DNA of 34,281 bases, taken from positions 1 to 34,281 of the forward strand of contig JAHDHH010000045.1 in NCBI GenBank assembly GCA_020631405.1. The letters are read 5' to 3'. Of the stretch, positions 20,401 to 26,600 are shown piece by piece. The translations under genes and the position numbers were made by a program. The notes under the pieces were generated by a model. The model was not told the DNA's origin. It ran no database searches and saw only the letters and a program-made list of their open reading frames with translations. The DNA is from Saprospiraceae bacterium. GTDB taxonomy: Bacteria; Bacteroidota; Bacteroidia; Chitinophagales; Saprospiraceae. Within the stretch, counting starts at the first letter, position 1; every line of letters begins with the position of its first letter.

Positions 20401-20747
20401 TTGATGCAGGAGAGCATACAGTTACTGTCATCGATGCAAATGGCTGTATTGAGGAGTATGCATTTAGTATCGGTCTTATGTCTAGTACAGAAGACGATTT
20501 GACAAGTGCAGAATTGAATGTATATCCAAATCCAGCAAACGAGTTATTACAAATAGAGACTGACTTACTGGATATCAGTCAGATAGTTATGTACAACCAA
20601 AGAGGACAAGAAGTATTGACTCATAACATTGGAGATACTAAGCAGTTACATATTTTAGATGTTTCGACTTTAGAAGCAGGTATCTACAAAGTGTTGATAA
20701 TGAGCAATTCACAACGTATTTATAGAACAGTTTTTATAGTTGATTAA
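14439..20747 (+). CDS. Multidomain T9SS cargo surface protein (L-domain-like, HYR, Ig-like repeats)
   Basis: 2,102 residues. The signal peptide is at 1-23 (ends SSYSQ). Residues about 35-525 are solenoid repeats of 23-25 residues like receptor L domains (pattern SLETVLGDFTINENADI, with GF and L positions repeated). About 530-800 holds HYR-like domains (PTITCPNDETV, APILGGLPDDITINC), and about 805-868 a PKD-like domain (YVWSNGATTQTI). About 869-1,940 holds 14 Ig-like repeats of roughly 75 residues, each with a C, a WTGPNGF-type motif, GxYxVxV and NGC. About 1,945-2,015 is an SprB-like repeat (GLDAGEHTVTVIDANGC). The last 78 residues (LNVYPNPANELLQIE onward) are a type A T9SS sorting domain, so the protein should be exported by Sec, then T9SS, and anchored or released at the surface. 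It stands alone between a kinase and a strong terminator. Adhesion or gliding roles are plausible but unproven. Confidence 0.9.
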   Translation: MKTVYQFLLIALFQIVAISSYSQDVILSSQYDVYQFNQTTINGDLIINDNPAVADAIIDLSPLGMLQSVTGDVIIEDNPQLAYLGGFNNLGDVDGDFIIRNNPSLLSMDQVSILDLGGDLIILNNVALQNIDNNFWQLFTIGGKLEIKDQPNLEDVHFNVLLSVVDGISFIGCSWENLNFNSLFNVGEINFVSNYPPGFNSINWGQLTIVTGNISFNSNQGISFLDQFGSLTSVSAVFIDDNQSLTNIGGFSQLTSLNILQIEGNSVLSSITGFGSLETVLGDFTINENADIGDLSGFSQLETVNGNFSINSNGGFSLNSLNGSAGNASVIPLAGFGSLTTVGGDFSINNNGAFTSIDGFNSLESCSNFYIESNAFVSGISGFANLQMISTDFQIYDNSSLQSIPDFGALSSIGGGMYIFYNPMLSEIIGFNSLNSVTGYVDIRENNVLTTIDGFDNLTSMGGPYIYNNPQLTTVDGFQNITTLSLGLYLENNTSLSLCCWLAPLVNAISDPSNITISNNGSGCSSLAELSGGGPTITCPNDETVNSDPGSCTNAFSFTDPTPVSTCGIESYTVSLQGPDGNYLFQDLGAFGGFEDNSNLDLGTSIFIYEVTDVFGATTSCTYLVTVEDTELPTWDAPSNDLALVGECGDDVTAIFLANEPTALDNCGIFDTSFAESSSIGSCSNEVIYVREYEAIDLSGNVSETFTVTLLLSDTQAPILGGLPDDITINCNDPIPAVPSSLTAFDACEGDLTIEIDDIPETILGSCVFGEFSEIIETTISVTDGCNNIATHTWTVTVINDFEVDLGSDIVVCDANSYTLDAGVGQSYVWSNGATTQTIDVTNSGNYEVTVTSLNECCSVDDINVDFISGLTATAIGGVIDCTGSNVTISGSSSASGVSYNWTGPGGFTSTTQNPSVSMTGDYTLTVQDSNGCTASDVATVSPDTDVPDLTATGGLIDCNNPSTTITSTSTQATSIAWTGPNGFTSTVSNPIVSESGTYSVVVTAANGCTNSTSVTVEGDFTEPGVMVNGGTIDCSNTSVLITASSSSTITNYAWTGPNGFTSTQQVISAVEPGTYSVTVIGSNGCTSTAGGIVMEDLTPPIVISDAGVLTCNNSTASITAESVDAISYSWIGPDGFVSSLQNNTISISGLYTVVATAANGCTASSTVEVLENITTPIVSTTDGIIDCINTMTTISASSDDMNATYLWSGPSNFSEAGSSVATTVSGIYTVIVTASNGCTASATSEVTSDVLAPSLSLEVGDVDCNSASIAITASTDVNAEVTWTGPNGFTAMGTSITVESNGDYSALSTNTDNGCTATQSISIVADLSTPTAMATGGELSCSNTAVQLMGSSNTMSVSYQWTGQGGYTSLLQNPAVDEAGTYTLVVTSMNGCTSTASTMVTTDPDLPNASVTGSDIDCNNTEVQLTGTTSTTGAVGSWSGPDGFTSDDMTISVSAAGQYVYTVIGGNGCEATASYEVMEDIAEPNLNILLGDVNCLQVGQDLAIDSAEELNAITWTTPSGQSSNAETLLAIENGTYTVTAIGSNGCVATETIEVDNTSLLPEVSVDWINLSCSNPTTELTVSSNGISFEWSGPQGFNASGLSTIVSQPGEYMVTAFSQFGCSATETIVVEGDFATPSVALSTGEIDCENESISLIAETDENTTITWSGPGGFSGTDGLVVVNQAGTYTALVTNMNNGCVTTETIFVDQDFSVPGATASGGQLSCTLTSIKLSGSTNAEGSTYAWTGPGGFESSEQNPSVEEVGEYILTVTSPNGCTNTAVAIVTTDPSVPNISVSGEDISCLNDEATLVGTTNTPNATILWEGPNNFASNESSITVTQGGVYTVTITGSNGCSATTSYEVLEDISSPVFTIQTGEIDCEAKSQIVTLETDDALSSVVWTLPDGSISNTIETNATENGNYTITAIGSNGCVTSETAFLLFSFNYEVEILTTDETSTEKGTASITIDGGIGNYAIEWDNDDVGFTTSGLDAGEHTVTVIDANGCIEEYAFSIGLMSSTEDDLTSAELNVYPNPANELLQIETDLLDISQIVMYNQRGQEVLTHNIGDTKQLHILDVSTLEAGIYKVLIMSNSQRIYRTVFIVD
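17047..20260 (+). repeat. Fourteen Ig-like coding repeats with a five-unit super-repeat
   Basis: The units begin with motifs such as GGVIDC, GGLIDC, GEIDC, GGELSC, each followed about 25 residues later by W-S/T-GP-x-GF and later by NGC. Units 5-9 and 10-14 align in register: NGDYSALSTNTDNGC matches AGTYTALVTNMNNGC, VTTDPDLPN matches VTTDPSVPN, YEVMEDI matches YEVLEDI, and TAIGSNGCV recurs in units 9 and 14. The spacing from unit 6 (18201) to unit 11 (19350) is 1,149 bp, or 383 residues. The DNA is diverged, so the duplication is old. Confidence 0.8.
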
Positions 20748-20773
20748 ATCCGACTAGCAACTTAATAAGTTTG

Positions 20774-20808
20774 AAGTGCCTAGACAGTTGATCTGTTTAG
20801 GCACTTTT
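20774..20808 (+). terminator. Intrinsic terminator after the T9SS cargo gene
   Basis: AAGTGCCTA at 20774-20782 pairs with TAGGCACTT at 20798-20806; the stem is extended inward by ACAG/CTGT with one mismatch, and TTTTGT follows. It begins 26 bases after the stop codon at 20747. Confidence 0.8.
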
Positions 20809-20890
20809 GTATTGCCTTTAGATATCACAATTCGCATGGTGTTAATCATTAATATAATAGGTATTCTGTAGTCAAGGAGCCTAATAAGTC

Positions 20891-20898
20891 TATCTTTG
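20891..20898 (+). promoter_or_regulatory. -7 promoter box of the SulP gene
   Basis: TATCTTTG is an exact match to the Bacteroidota -7 consensus TAnnTTTG. It predicts a start of transcription near 20905, which would make the in-frame TTG at 20907 unusable and favours translation from ATG 20928. The -33 element is poor (TTCTG near 20864). Confidence 0.65.
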
Positions 20899-20927
20899 CC
20901 CACTTTTTGAATCATATATGTGGCTTT

Positions 20928-22541
20928 ATGACAGCGTTATTAAGAAATTTGACTTCTAACCCCAAGAATGACATACTATCAGGTCTGACAGTTGCTTTGG
21001 CTTTAGTGCCTGAGGCGGTGGCATTTGCATTTGTTGCGGGATTAGATCCATTGGTTGGACTCTATGGTGCCTTCATCATGGGCATTATCACGGCAATATT
21101 TGGAGGTAGACCTGGGATGATTTCTGGAGCAACTGGAGCTATGGCTGTAGTTATGGTCCACATGATCCAAGAGGGCAATGCCGTAGGGTTAGCACTTGAC
21201 AATGCTATCCCTAATTTAGGATTACAATGGTTGCTTATCACCTTGCTCATAGTTGGAGCTATCCAGATATTCGGTGGTCTCATGAAGTTAGGAAAGTTTG
21301 TCCGACTTATCCCACATCCTGTGATGATGGGCTTCGTCAATGGCCTAGCAATCGTCATATTCTTGTCACAGCTAGGAATGTTTAAGGAGACAGTAAATGG
21401 AGTATCTACTTGGCTTCAAGGGTCAGAATTGTACATTATGCTTGGCTTAGTTTTGCTGACCATGGCCATTATGTACTTCTTGCCTAAGCTTACTACAAAG
21501 ATCCCATCAGCACTAGCAGCAATCGCTATAGTTGCTGCAATTACAATACTTGGAGGTTTGGATGTGAGCACAGTAGGGTCGTTTATTAGAGATGGCGGTG
21601 GCTCTGGACTCAATGGTGGTCTACCTACTTTTCAGATTCAGATATTTGGGATGATTGATACGATAGGGACACATTGGAGTTTGATCATATCTACGGCCTT
21701 TTTACTTGCTGCCGTAGGACTGATAGAGTCGCTTATGACGCTTAACCTAGTGGACGAATTGACGGATACAAGAGGGAGTGGCAATAAGGAATGTATGGCT
21801 CAAGGTCTAGGTAATATATTATGTGGCCTCTTTGGAGGAATGGGAGGATGTGCTATGATTGGACAATCATTAATCAATGTAGAGTCTGGAGGTAGAGGAA
21901 GACTATCAGGAATAGTTGCAGCGCTTACATTACTCAGTTTTGTATTGTTTGGTTCTACCTTGATAGAGCAGATTCCAATTGCTGCTTTAGTTGGTGTTAT
22001 GTTCATGGTGGTCATAGGGACATTTGCCTGGAGTAGTTTTAGGATTATCAATAAGATTCCGAAGGCTGATGCGGTTGTCTTGATTGCTGTTTCTTTGATT
22101 ACTGTTTGGGCAGACTTAGCCATAGCAGTTATCATAGGAGTAATTATGTCAGCCTTAGTCTTCGCTTGGAAGAATGCTACAATGATTAGAGCTAGAACGA
22201 GAATTAAGGAAGATGGGACAAAGGTCTATGAAATTTGGGGTCCATTATTTTTCGGATCTGTACAAAATTTTAATGCAAAGTTCGATGTAAAGACTGATCC
22301 TGCAAAGGTGGAGATAGATTTTATTGAATCAAAGGTAAGTGACCATTCGGGAATAGAAGCTCTCAGAGGCATAGCCAATAAGTATCTTGATCTAGGAAAA
22401 GAAATCAAAATCACACATCTAAGTCCAGAGTGTAAGACTCTACTCATGAAGTCAAATCCAAAATGGCAGCAATACATTGAGAATAACATAGATGATCCAA
22501 GATACTATGTAGTTACAGATACCTTGGATGTCGAGGTCTAA
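20928..22541 (+). CDS. SulP/SLC26 family anion transporter with STAS domain
   Basis: 537 residues from ATG 20928; an in-frame TTG at 20907 lies almost on the predicted transcription start, so I reject it. The N-terminal half has the SulP signature region ILSGLTVALALVPEAVAFAF followed by AGLDPLVGLYGAF and GGRPGMISGATGAMAVVMV. Ten or more hydrophobic spans extend to about residue 415. The C-terminal 100 residues form a cytoplasmic STAS domain (VEIDFIESKVSDHSGIEAL, where DHSG holds the usual loop Ser). It is a full-length inner-membrane transporter for an inorganic anion such as sulfate or bicarbonate; the substrate cannot be told from sequence alone, and no sulfur-assimilation or carbonic anhydrase gene is nearby. 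It is monocistronic, with its own promoter and terminator. Confidence 0.93.
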   Translation: MTALLRNLTSNPKNDILSGLTVALALVPEAVAFAFVAGLDPLVGLYGAFIMGIITAIFGGRPGMISGATGAMAVVMVHMIQEGNAVGLALDNAIPNLGLQWLLITLLIVGAIQIFGGLMKLGKFVRLIPHPVMMGFVNGLAIVIFLSQLGMFKETVNGVSTWLQGSELYIMLGLVLLTMAIMYFLPKLTTKIPSALAAIAIVAAITILGGLDVSTVGSFIRDGGGSGLNGGLPTFQIQIFGMIDTIGTHWSLIISTAFLLAAVGLIESLMTLNLVDELTDTRGSGNKECMAQGLGNILCGLFGGMGGCAMIGQSLINVESGGRGRLSGIVAALTLLSFVLFGSTLIEQIPIAALVGVMFMVVIGTFAWSSFRIINKIPKADAVVLIAVSLITVWADLAIAVIIGVIMSALVFAWKNATMIRARTRIKEDGTKVYEIWGPLFFGSVQNFNAKFDVKTDPAKVEIDFIESKVSDHSGIEALRGIANKYLDLGKEIKITHLSPECKTLLMKSNPKWQQYIENNIDDPRYYVVTDTLDVEV

Positions 22542-22564
22542 TTACAACATCGTCTAAAAACAAA

Positions 22565-22595
22565 AAAGCCTGTAAATCAATGACTTACAAGCTTT
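22565..22595. terminator. Bidirectional terminator between SulP and tRNA-Met
   Basis: AAAGCCTGTAA (22565-22575) pairs with TTACAAGCTTT (22585-22595) with one G-T position and a 9-base loop. A-rich DNA precedes it and T-rich DNA follows, so it can stop both the plus-strand SulP gene and the minus-strand tRNA. Confidence 0.7.
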
Positions 22596-22601
22596 AAAGT
22601 G

Positions 22602-22675
22602 TGGTTCCTCAAGGGCTCGAACCTTGGACCCTCTGATTATGAGTCAGATGCTCTAACCAACTGAGCTAAGGAACC
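22602..22675 (-). tRNA. tRNA-Met (anticodon CAU)
   Basis: A complete 74-base cloverleaf on the minus strand: acceptor GGTTCCT/AGGAACC, D-arm GCTC/GAGC, anticodon stem TCTGA/TCAGA with loop CTCATAA (anticodon CAT), T-arm with TTCGAGC, discriminator A and no encoded CCA. The G1-C72 pair argues against initiator tRNA. An elongator tRNA-Met is most likely; an Ile2 tRNA whose CAU is modified to lysidine-AU is the alternative. The first 18 bases are inside a 185-bp direct repeat. Confidence 0.93.
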
Positions 22676-22842
22676 TGCATCAAATGCGAGTGCAAATATA
22701 CAATGGTATTTTACAAACAGATTGTAAAAGAGTCATTTTTTAGTTTGCGAAATAATCTTTTGAGTTAATTCGGGATATTTTTTCAGATTTTGGATGAAGA
22801 TTCTACTTTTCATGGCTTTTATTTTGCGTTCGATACGAATTG
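22658..22842. repeat. 185-bp direct repeat, copy 1 (tRNA 5' end plus GIY-YIG 3' end)
   Basis: Bases 22658-22842 read identically at 23076-23260, a constant offset of 418. The copy covers 18 bases of the tRNA 5' end, the spacer and the last 110 bases of the GIY-YIG gene. Weaker similarity continues to about 22864 with a 2-bp indel. Confidence 0.95.
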
Positions 22843-23032
22843 CATGATCAAAGTCATTGACATGACATTTCCAGAAAAGTGACCAATCTTGTGCCTTAGC
22901 AATAAAATGATGATTGCCAAAGAATGCCGAGTTATGTTGGCTAATTCTAATTTGAATATCTAAAGATGTAGTACCTATATAGTATTTATTTAAAGAGTCG
23001 CTAAACAAAATGTATGTAGTAGAAAGCTTCAA
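22733..23032 (-). CDS. Small GIY-YIG nuclease family protein
   Basis: 99 residues, close to the usual size of stand-alone GIY-YIG (YhbQ/UPF0213-like) proteins. The family motifs are present: TYILFSDSLNKYYIG for the GIY and YIG strands, the conserved Arg in IQIRISQHN, and the Glu in IRIERKIKAMKSR that binds the metal ion. It may therefore be a catalytically competent nuclease. The start is TTG at 23032; the frame stays open 17 codons further upstream through a palindrome to a TAG inside a tRNA remnant, without an ATG or GTG. It lies 57 bp upstream of tRNA-Met on the same strand, and its 3' half is duplicated next door. The biological role of such proteins is poorly known; a link to mobile or tRNA-associated DNA is inferred from the context. 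Confidence 0.88.
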   Translation of the reverse strand: MKLSTTYILFSDSLNKYYIGTTSLDIQIRISQHNSAFFGNHHFIAKAQDWSLFWKCHVNDFDHAIRIERKIKAMKSRIFIQNLKKYPELTQKIISQTKK

Positions 23033-23050
23033 GATATTGTAACTGGTAGG

Positions 23051-23093
23051 ATGCTCTTCCCGATAGTTATCGGGACAACTGAGCTAAGGAACC
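23051..23093 (-). pseudogene. tRNA 5' remnant with palindrome in place of the D-loop
   Basis: On the minus strand the first 18 bases of tRNA-Met (GGTTCCTTAGCTCAGTTG) are exact, then comes the 18-bp palindrome, then AGAGCAT, which continues the tRNA D-arm exactly. The similarity then stops. Relative to the intact tRNA the palindrome replaces GTT of the D-loop. The anticodon, T-arm and 3' acceptor strand are absent, so no functional tRNA is made. Confidence 0.8.
23058..23075. repeat. 18-bp palindrome TCCCGATA-GT-TATCGGGA
   Basis: Eight-base arms with a 2-base centre, inserted in the tRNA remnant and directly upstream of the GIY-YIG gene. From memory, similar CCCGATA-centred palindromes are common dispersed repeats in marine Bacteroidota; this window has only one copy, so that is not testable here. 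Confidence 0.85.
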
Positions 23094-23260
23094 TGCATCA
23101 AATGCGAGTGCAAATATACAATGGTATTTTACAAACAGATTGTAAAAGAGTCATTTTTTAGTTTGCGAAATAATCTTTTGAGTTAATTCGGGATATTTTT
23201 TCAGATTTTGGATGAAGATTCTACTTTTCATGGCTTTTATTTTGCGTTCGATACGAATTG
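23076..23260. repeat. 185-bp direct repeat, copy 2
   Basis: Identical to 22658-22842. Past 23260 it diverges but the shared run AAGTCATTGAC follows at 23271, now offset by 420, so the ancestral copy reached to about 23284. Perfect identity beside a diverged edge suggests recent duplication or ongoing gene conversion. Confidence 0.95.
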
Positions 23261-23286
23261 AGTGATTAAAAAGTCATTGACTTGGC
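23151..23286 (-). pseudogene. GIY-YIG nuclease C-terminal remnant
   Basis: The segment encodes the same last 36 or so residues as the intact gene (RIERKIKAMKSRIFIQNL and on to QTKK, stop at 23151-23153), but the N-terminal catalytic half is missing and a 2-bp indel breaks the frame upstream. It is a fragment left by duplication or insertion, not expected to be functional. Confidence 0.85.
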
Positions 23287-23535
23287 GTCTCGATGAAGAG
23301 TTTATATTTAATACAAATACGTCATTCCAACATTTTGGTTGTAATAGTCTACTAGCTGCTATCTCTTTACAGTTCAAATGACACTTAAAAAAATAGTTAT
23401 TATACTATAACTAGTTTAGGCTAGTATTAATCGGATCAATACCTGTTGCAATTTTTAAAGAAATAGAGTCAATTGCAAAAAGAATGCTATGTGTTAAAAT
23501 CTGACTGTTAACTATATAGAAACAATTATTTGTAT

Positions 23536-23543
23536 TACATTTG
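23536..23543 (+). promoter_or_regulatory. Candidate -7 box of the giant HYR gene
   Basis: TACATTTG fits TAnnTTTG and would give a leader of roughly 80 bases that includes the palindrome at 23604-23619. No TTTG-like -33 box stands at the expected distance. Confidence 0.4.
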
Positions 23544-23603
23544 GCTCAACCCTAATAATACAAAGTCAATCAGACTTCCATCAAAGAGATTAGATAGTAG
23601 ACC

Positions 23604-23619
23604 ATAATTGTACAATTAT
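23604..23619. promoter_or_regulatory. Perfect palindrome ATAATTGTACAATTAT
   Basis: A 16-bp perfect dyad ending 9 bases before the ATG at 23629. It could be an operator or, in the mRNA, a structure over the translation start. One such palindrome is not far from chance expectation in a window of this size; the position is what makes it notable. Confidence 0.4.
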
Positions 23620-23628
23620 TGTCGATCT

Positions 23629-26600
23629 ATGTGTATAACAATCAACAACTTCAAGGTACTTAGAAGCATTTTCATTCTATGTGTCTTATTTTGCAGCATC
23701 ACTCTGTCTGCTCAAATCTCGTGTGATGATTCAGGCGTTCCAGCGTTCAATTCACAACCATGTACGAGTGGTAATCACGTAGGATCTTTGATTTCTACCA
23801 GAGATCCAGGAGAAAACTTTTTGAGCACAGTTATAGCTACTGATTCTGGAGGTGGTGACATATTGCTTGTCAATGACGGCACTGAATACTGTGATGAAAA
23901 TGGTCTTACAGGCTTTTCTACGGAAGGTCCAGACTTAAATATAGAGATACAAGTGCCGGTTACAAAGAGGTCTTCTTGTGCCTCAGCAACCTTATCTATT
24001 ACCCTGAGGGGAGATTTCAATAATTCTTGTGAAGTGGCTTATATCGTCAATGAATGCGACGTTATCATTGCACAGTCACTACTTACAGGACTTCCAGAAA
24101 GTGACAAGTGTGACATCATTTTTCCTTTGTCAGTAATGATACCAGCTGCTGACATGGCCGAAGCTGCAGCTGATGGAGTGATAAATTTTCAAATCAGAAC
24201 TCCAAGTTTTAATCCTAACTGTTGTCAAGGATCAGATGTAGATGCAACTTGTGGAGGTGGTTCCGCTCCTGATTGTAATGGTGATGGAAATAGAGATGGT
24301 AATTGTTTGGCATTTAGCTCATTAGAGTGGCCGATAACTACAGCTGTCTTTGGAGGTACATTGAATAGTACAAATGAGGTCGTGTGCCCAGGAGAATCTG
24401 TCGAAATAGATGTTCTTCAGGATTTACTTTTCGTGGATCCTGTAGGATTAGGTGACGGAAATGACAATACAGGGACTTATCATCTTGACTTTTACTATGG
24501 GGGTGGACCTAATCCTCCGAATCCATACGATACAAATCTGGGAGGAACTGCTGGTGACGTAGTCAATGCCTATACCGTAAATGGAGTGAGCCAAAACCCA
24601 CAAGTAAATATTGTAAATATGGGAGGAGTAGGTGTGCAGGACCATAGCAACACCAATGCCCCGTTGGCCTTTGGAGGAGGAGATTTGCCTTCGAATACAC
24701 TGATAGAAGTAGTCGGTTCTGTGTGGGTAGATGGTGATATTGAGCCTTCTGCAGTAGGATTTTGTACAGGAGATATTATAGGTTGTACGTTTACGACCAG
24801 TTATGTTTCATTCGTATTGTTAGACCCGATTACAGCCACAGCTACATGCCAGCCATGTGCAGCTGGACCTGGTAATGATACCAATATCGGAGTGGTGACC
24901 ATTTCTGGATTTGACGGTGGATTGCCTGACTATGATGATACGCTATATGAGTTACAAGCTACTGGTGGTACTTTGTCATCAACTACTGCAGATGTAGGAG
25001 GTAGTGTGACTTTGACTTTAGATCCTAACCAGCATAATTGGTCTGTGACTATATTGGATGATGAGGGATGTGAGCATTTCTTAAGTGGAAATTGTGGAAT
25101 TGATATTCTGCCAGAGATAAATATGCCGAACTTCGTTTGTGTAGATGCAGGTGCTATATCAGTTAGTACATCACCTGCAGGTGGTACTCTTTCTGGACCT
25201 GGTATCTCTGGATCTACATTTGATCCATTTACGGCTGGTACTGGACAACATACCATTACCTACACCATTACTGAAGATGGTTGTACGGCGGTAGAAGAAC
25301 TAGATATTTTCGTAGATGCTTGTTCTGGATGTAGTGACCCTACTACGTCTATTACATGTAATATTAACTACGTTACCCAAGACAATAACCTTAACATCGA
25401 CGGAGGGAGTTATAATACGCTAGATGATGGGGCAGGAGGGATATGTGGTAGACCGATTGGGACGACTGATCTTTGCTTGTTCAATGTCTTTATTGACAAA
25501 TGTGGAGATGTAGACCTTATTGCAAAATTTACAGATAATACTCTAGATCCCAATGATATAGACGCATACGTCTGGGGTCCTTTTGATAATTTGCCAGATG
25601 AGATTACGGATCTTACACCAGCTAATAATATTGTATGTCAGCCAGATGTAGCTACTACAGAAGGAGTGCCGTTTTCTATAGATTGTGCCGAGGTAGGAAT
25701 GTTTTATGTGATTGGTGTCGCTGATTTTACTGGCGAAGGTGGAGGAAATAATGTCTTTATCGGACAGACCAATGTCACAGAGGCTGGGGCAGGTGCAATA
25801 CTAGGATGTACTGTGCCAGACCCGATATTGACTGCAGACGATGTGTCTGTTTGTCAAGGAGAGACAATATCTGTAGTCGTTAACTCAGATAACGTACCAT
25901 TTACCTGTGAGGGAACTTTGACGATTTATGAAGACCCTAATGGAATAACTGAAGCGGGAACGAGTGGATCGCTAACCCTTGCTCCGGGTTGCTATGAATA
26001 CTACGTAGCTTGTGTACCTACAGGTGACTGTGTATGCGAATTGGATTATATTCCTGTAAAAATATTTGTAGATGATCTAGTCACAATACCGATGACTATG
26101 AATATCGATAATGCATGTGGAGATTATTCACAGGTGACGAGTGAGACGATTACCTACAACCAGCAAGTACTCTTCCCTGGATCTGATCCAAGTGGTCAGC
26201 TGTCAGTCTCAGTACTGGATGACCAAACAGGAGCTGCCATCACCAATGTAGTAGATGAGTATGTAAAAATAGATGGAGCGGGTTGTTACGAAGTAGAATA
26301 TACAATCGGTGCTGACCAATGCGGTGGCCCGAATACAGAAACGACATATATTAGAAGGACAATAAGTCCAGAGCCTAATTTTACCATCCAAGATCAAGTG
26401 TGCTTACCGAGTAATTCGGATACCGATGGGGTCATTTTAACTCCTACGGTTAACAGTCCAGGAGCAGCATACGATGCCTTAGTTGAGAGAACATGGTCAA
26501 TTGTAGAAGTAGGTTCAGGAGCAGCATTTGCGGATTTATCAGTGGCAGAAGTTGAGTTGACAGAGGAAGGGACTTATACCTTAAGGCTTACAGAGACTAT

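Larger units (their letters stand above)
23287..23628. other. Non-coding region upstream of the giant HYR gene
   Basis: These 342 bases are AT-rich with no credible gene. They contain an inverted repeat TTGCAATT (23446-23453) / AATTGCAA (23471-23478), a candidate -7 box at 23536 and a 16-bp palindrome just before the start codon of the next gene. I see nothing else. Confidence 0.6.

Noticed and set aside
20907..20927. TTG 20907 as start of the SulP gene
   Set aside because: It coincides with the predicted transcription start from the TATCTTTG box; ATG 20928 gives a normal SulP N-terminus.
23051..23093. A second functional tRNA gene upstream of the GIY-YIG gene
   Set aside because: Only the 5' acceptor strand and parts of the D-arm are present; the anticodon arm, T-arm and 3' strand are missing.
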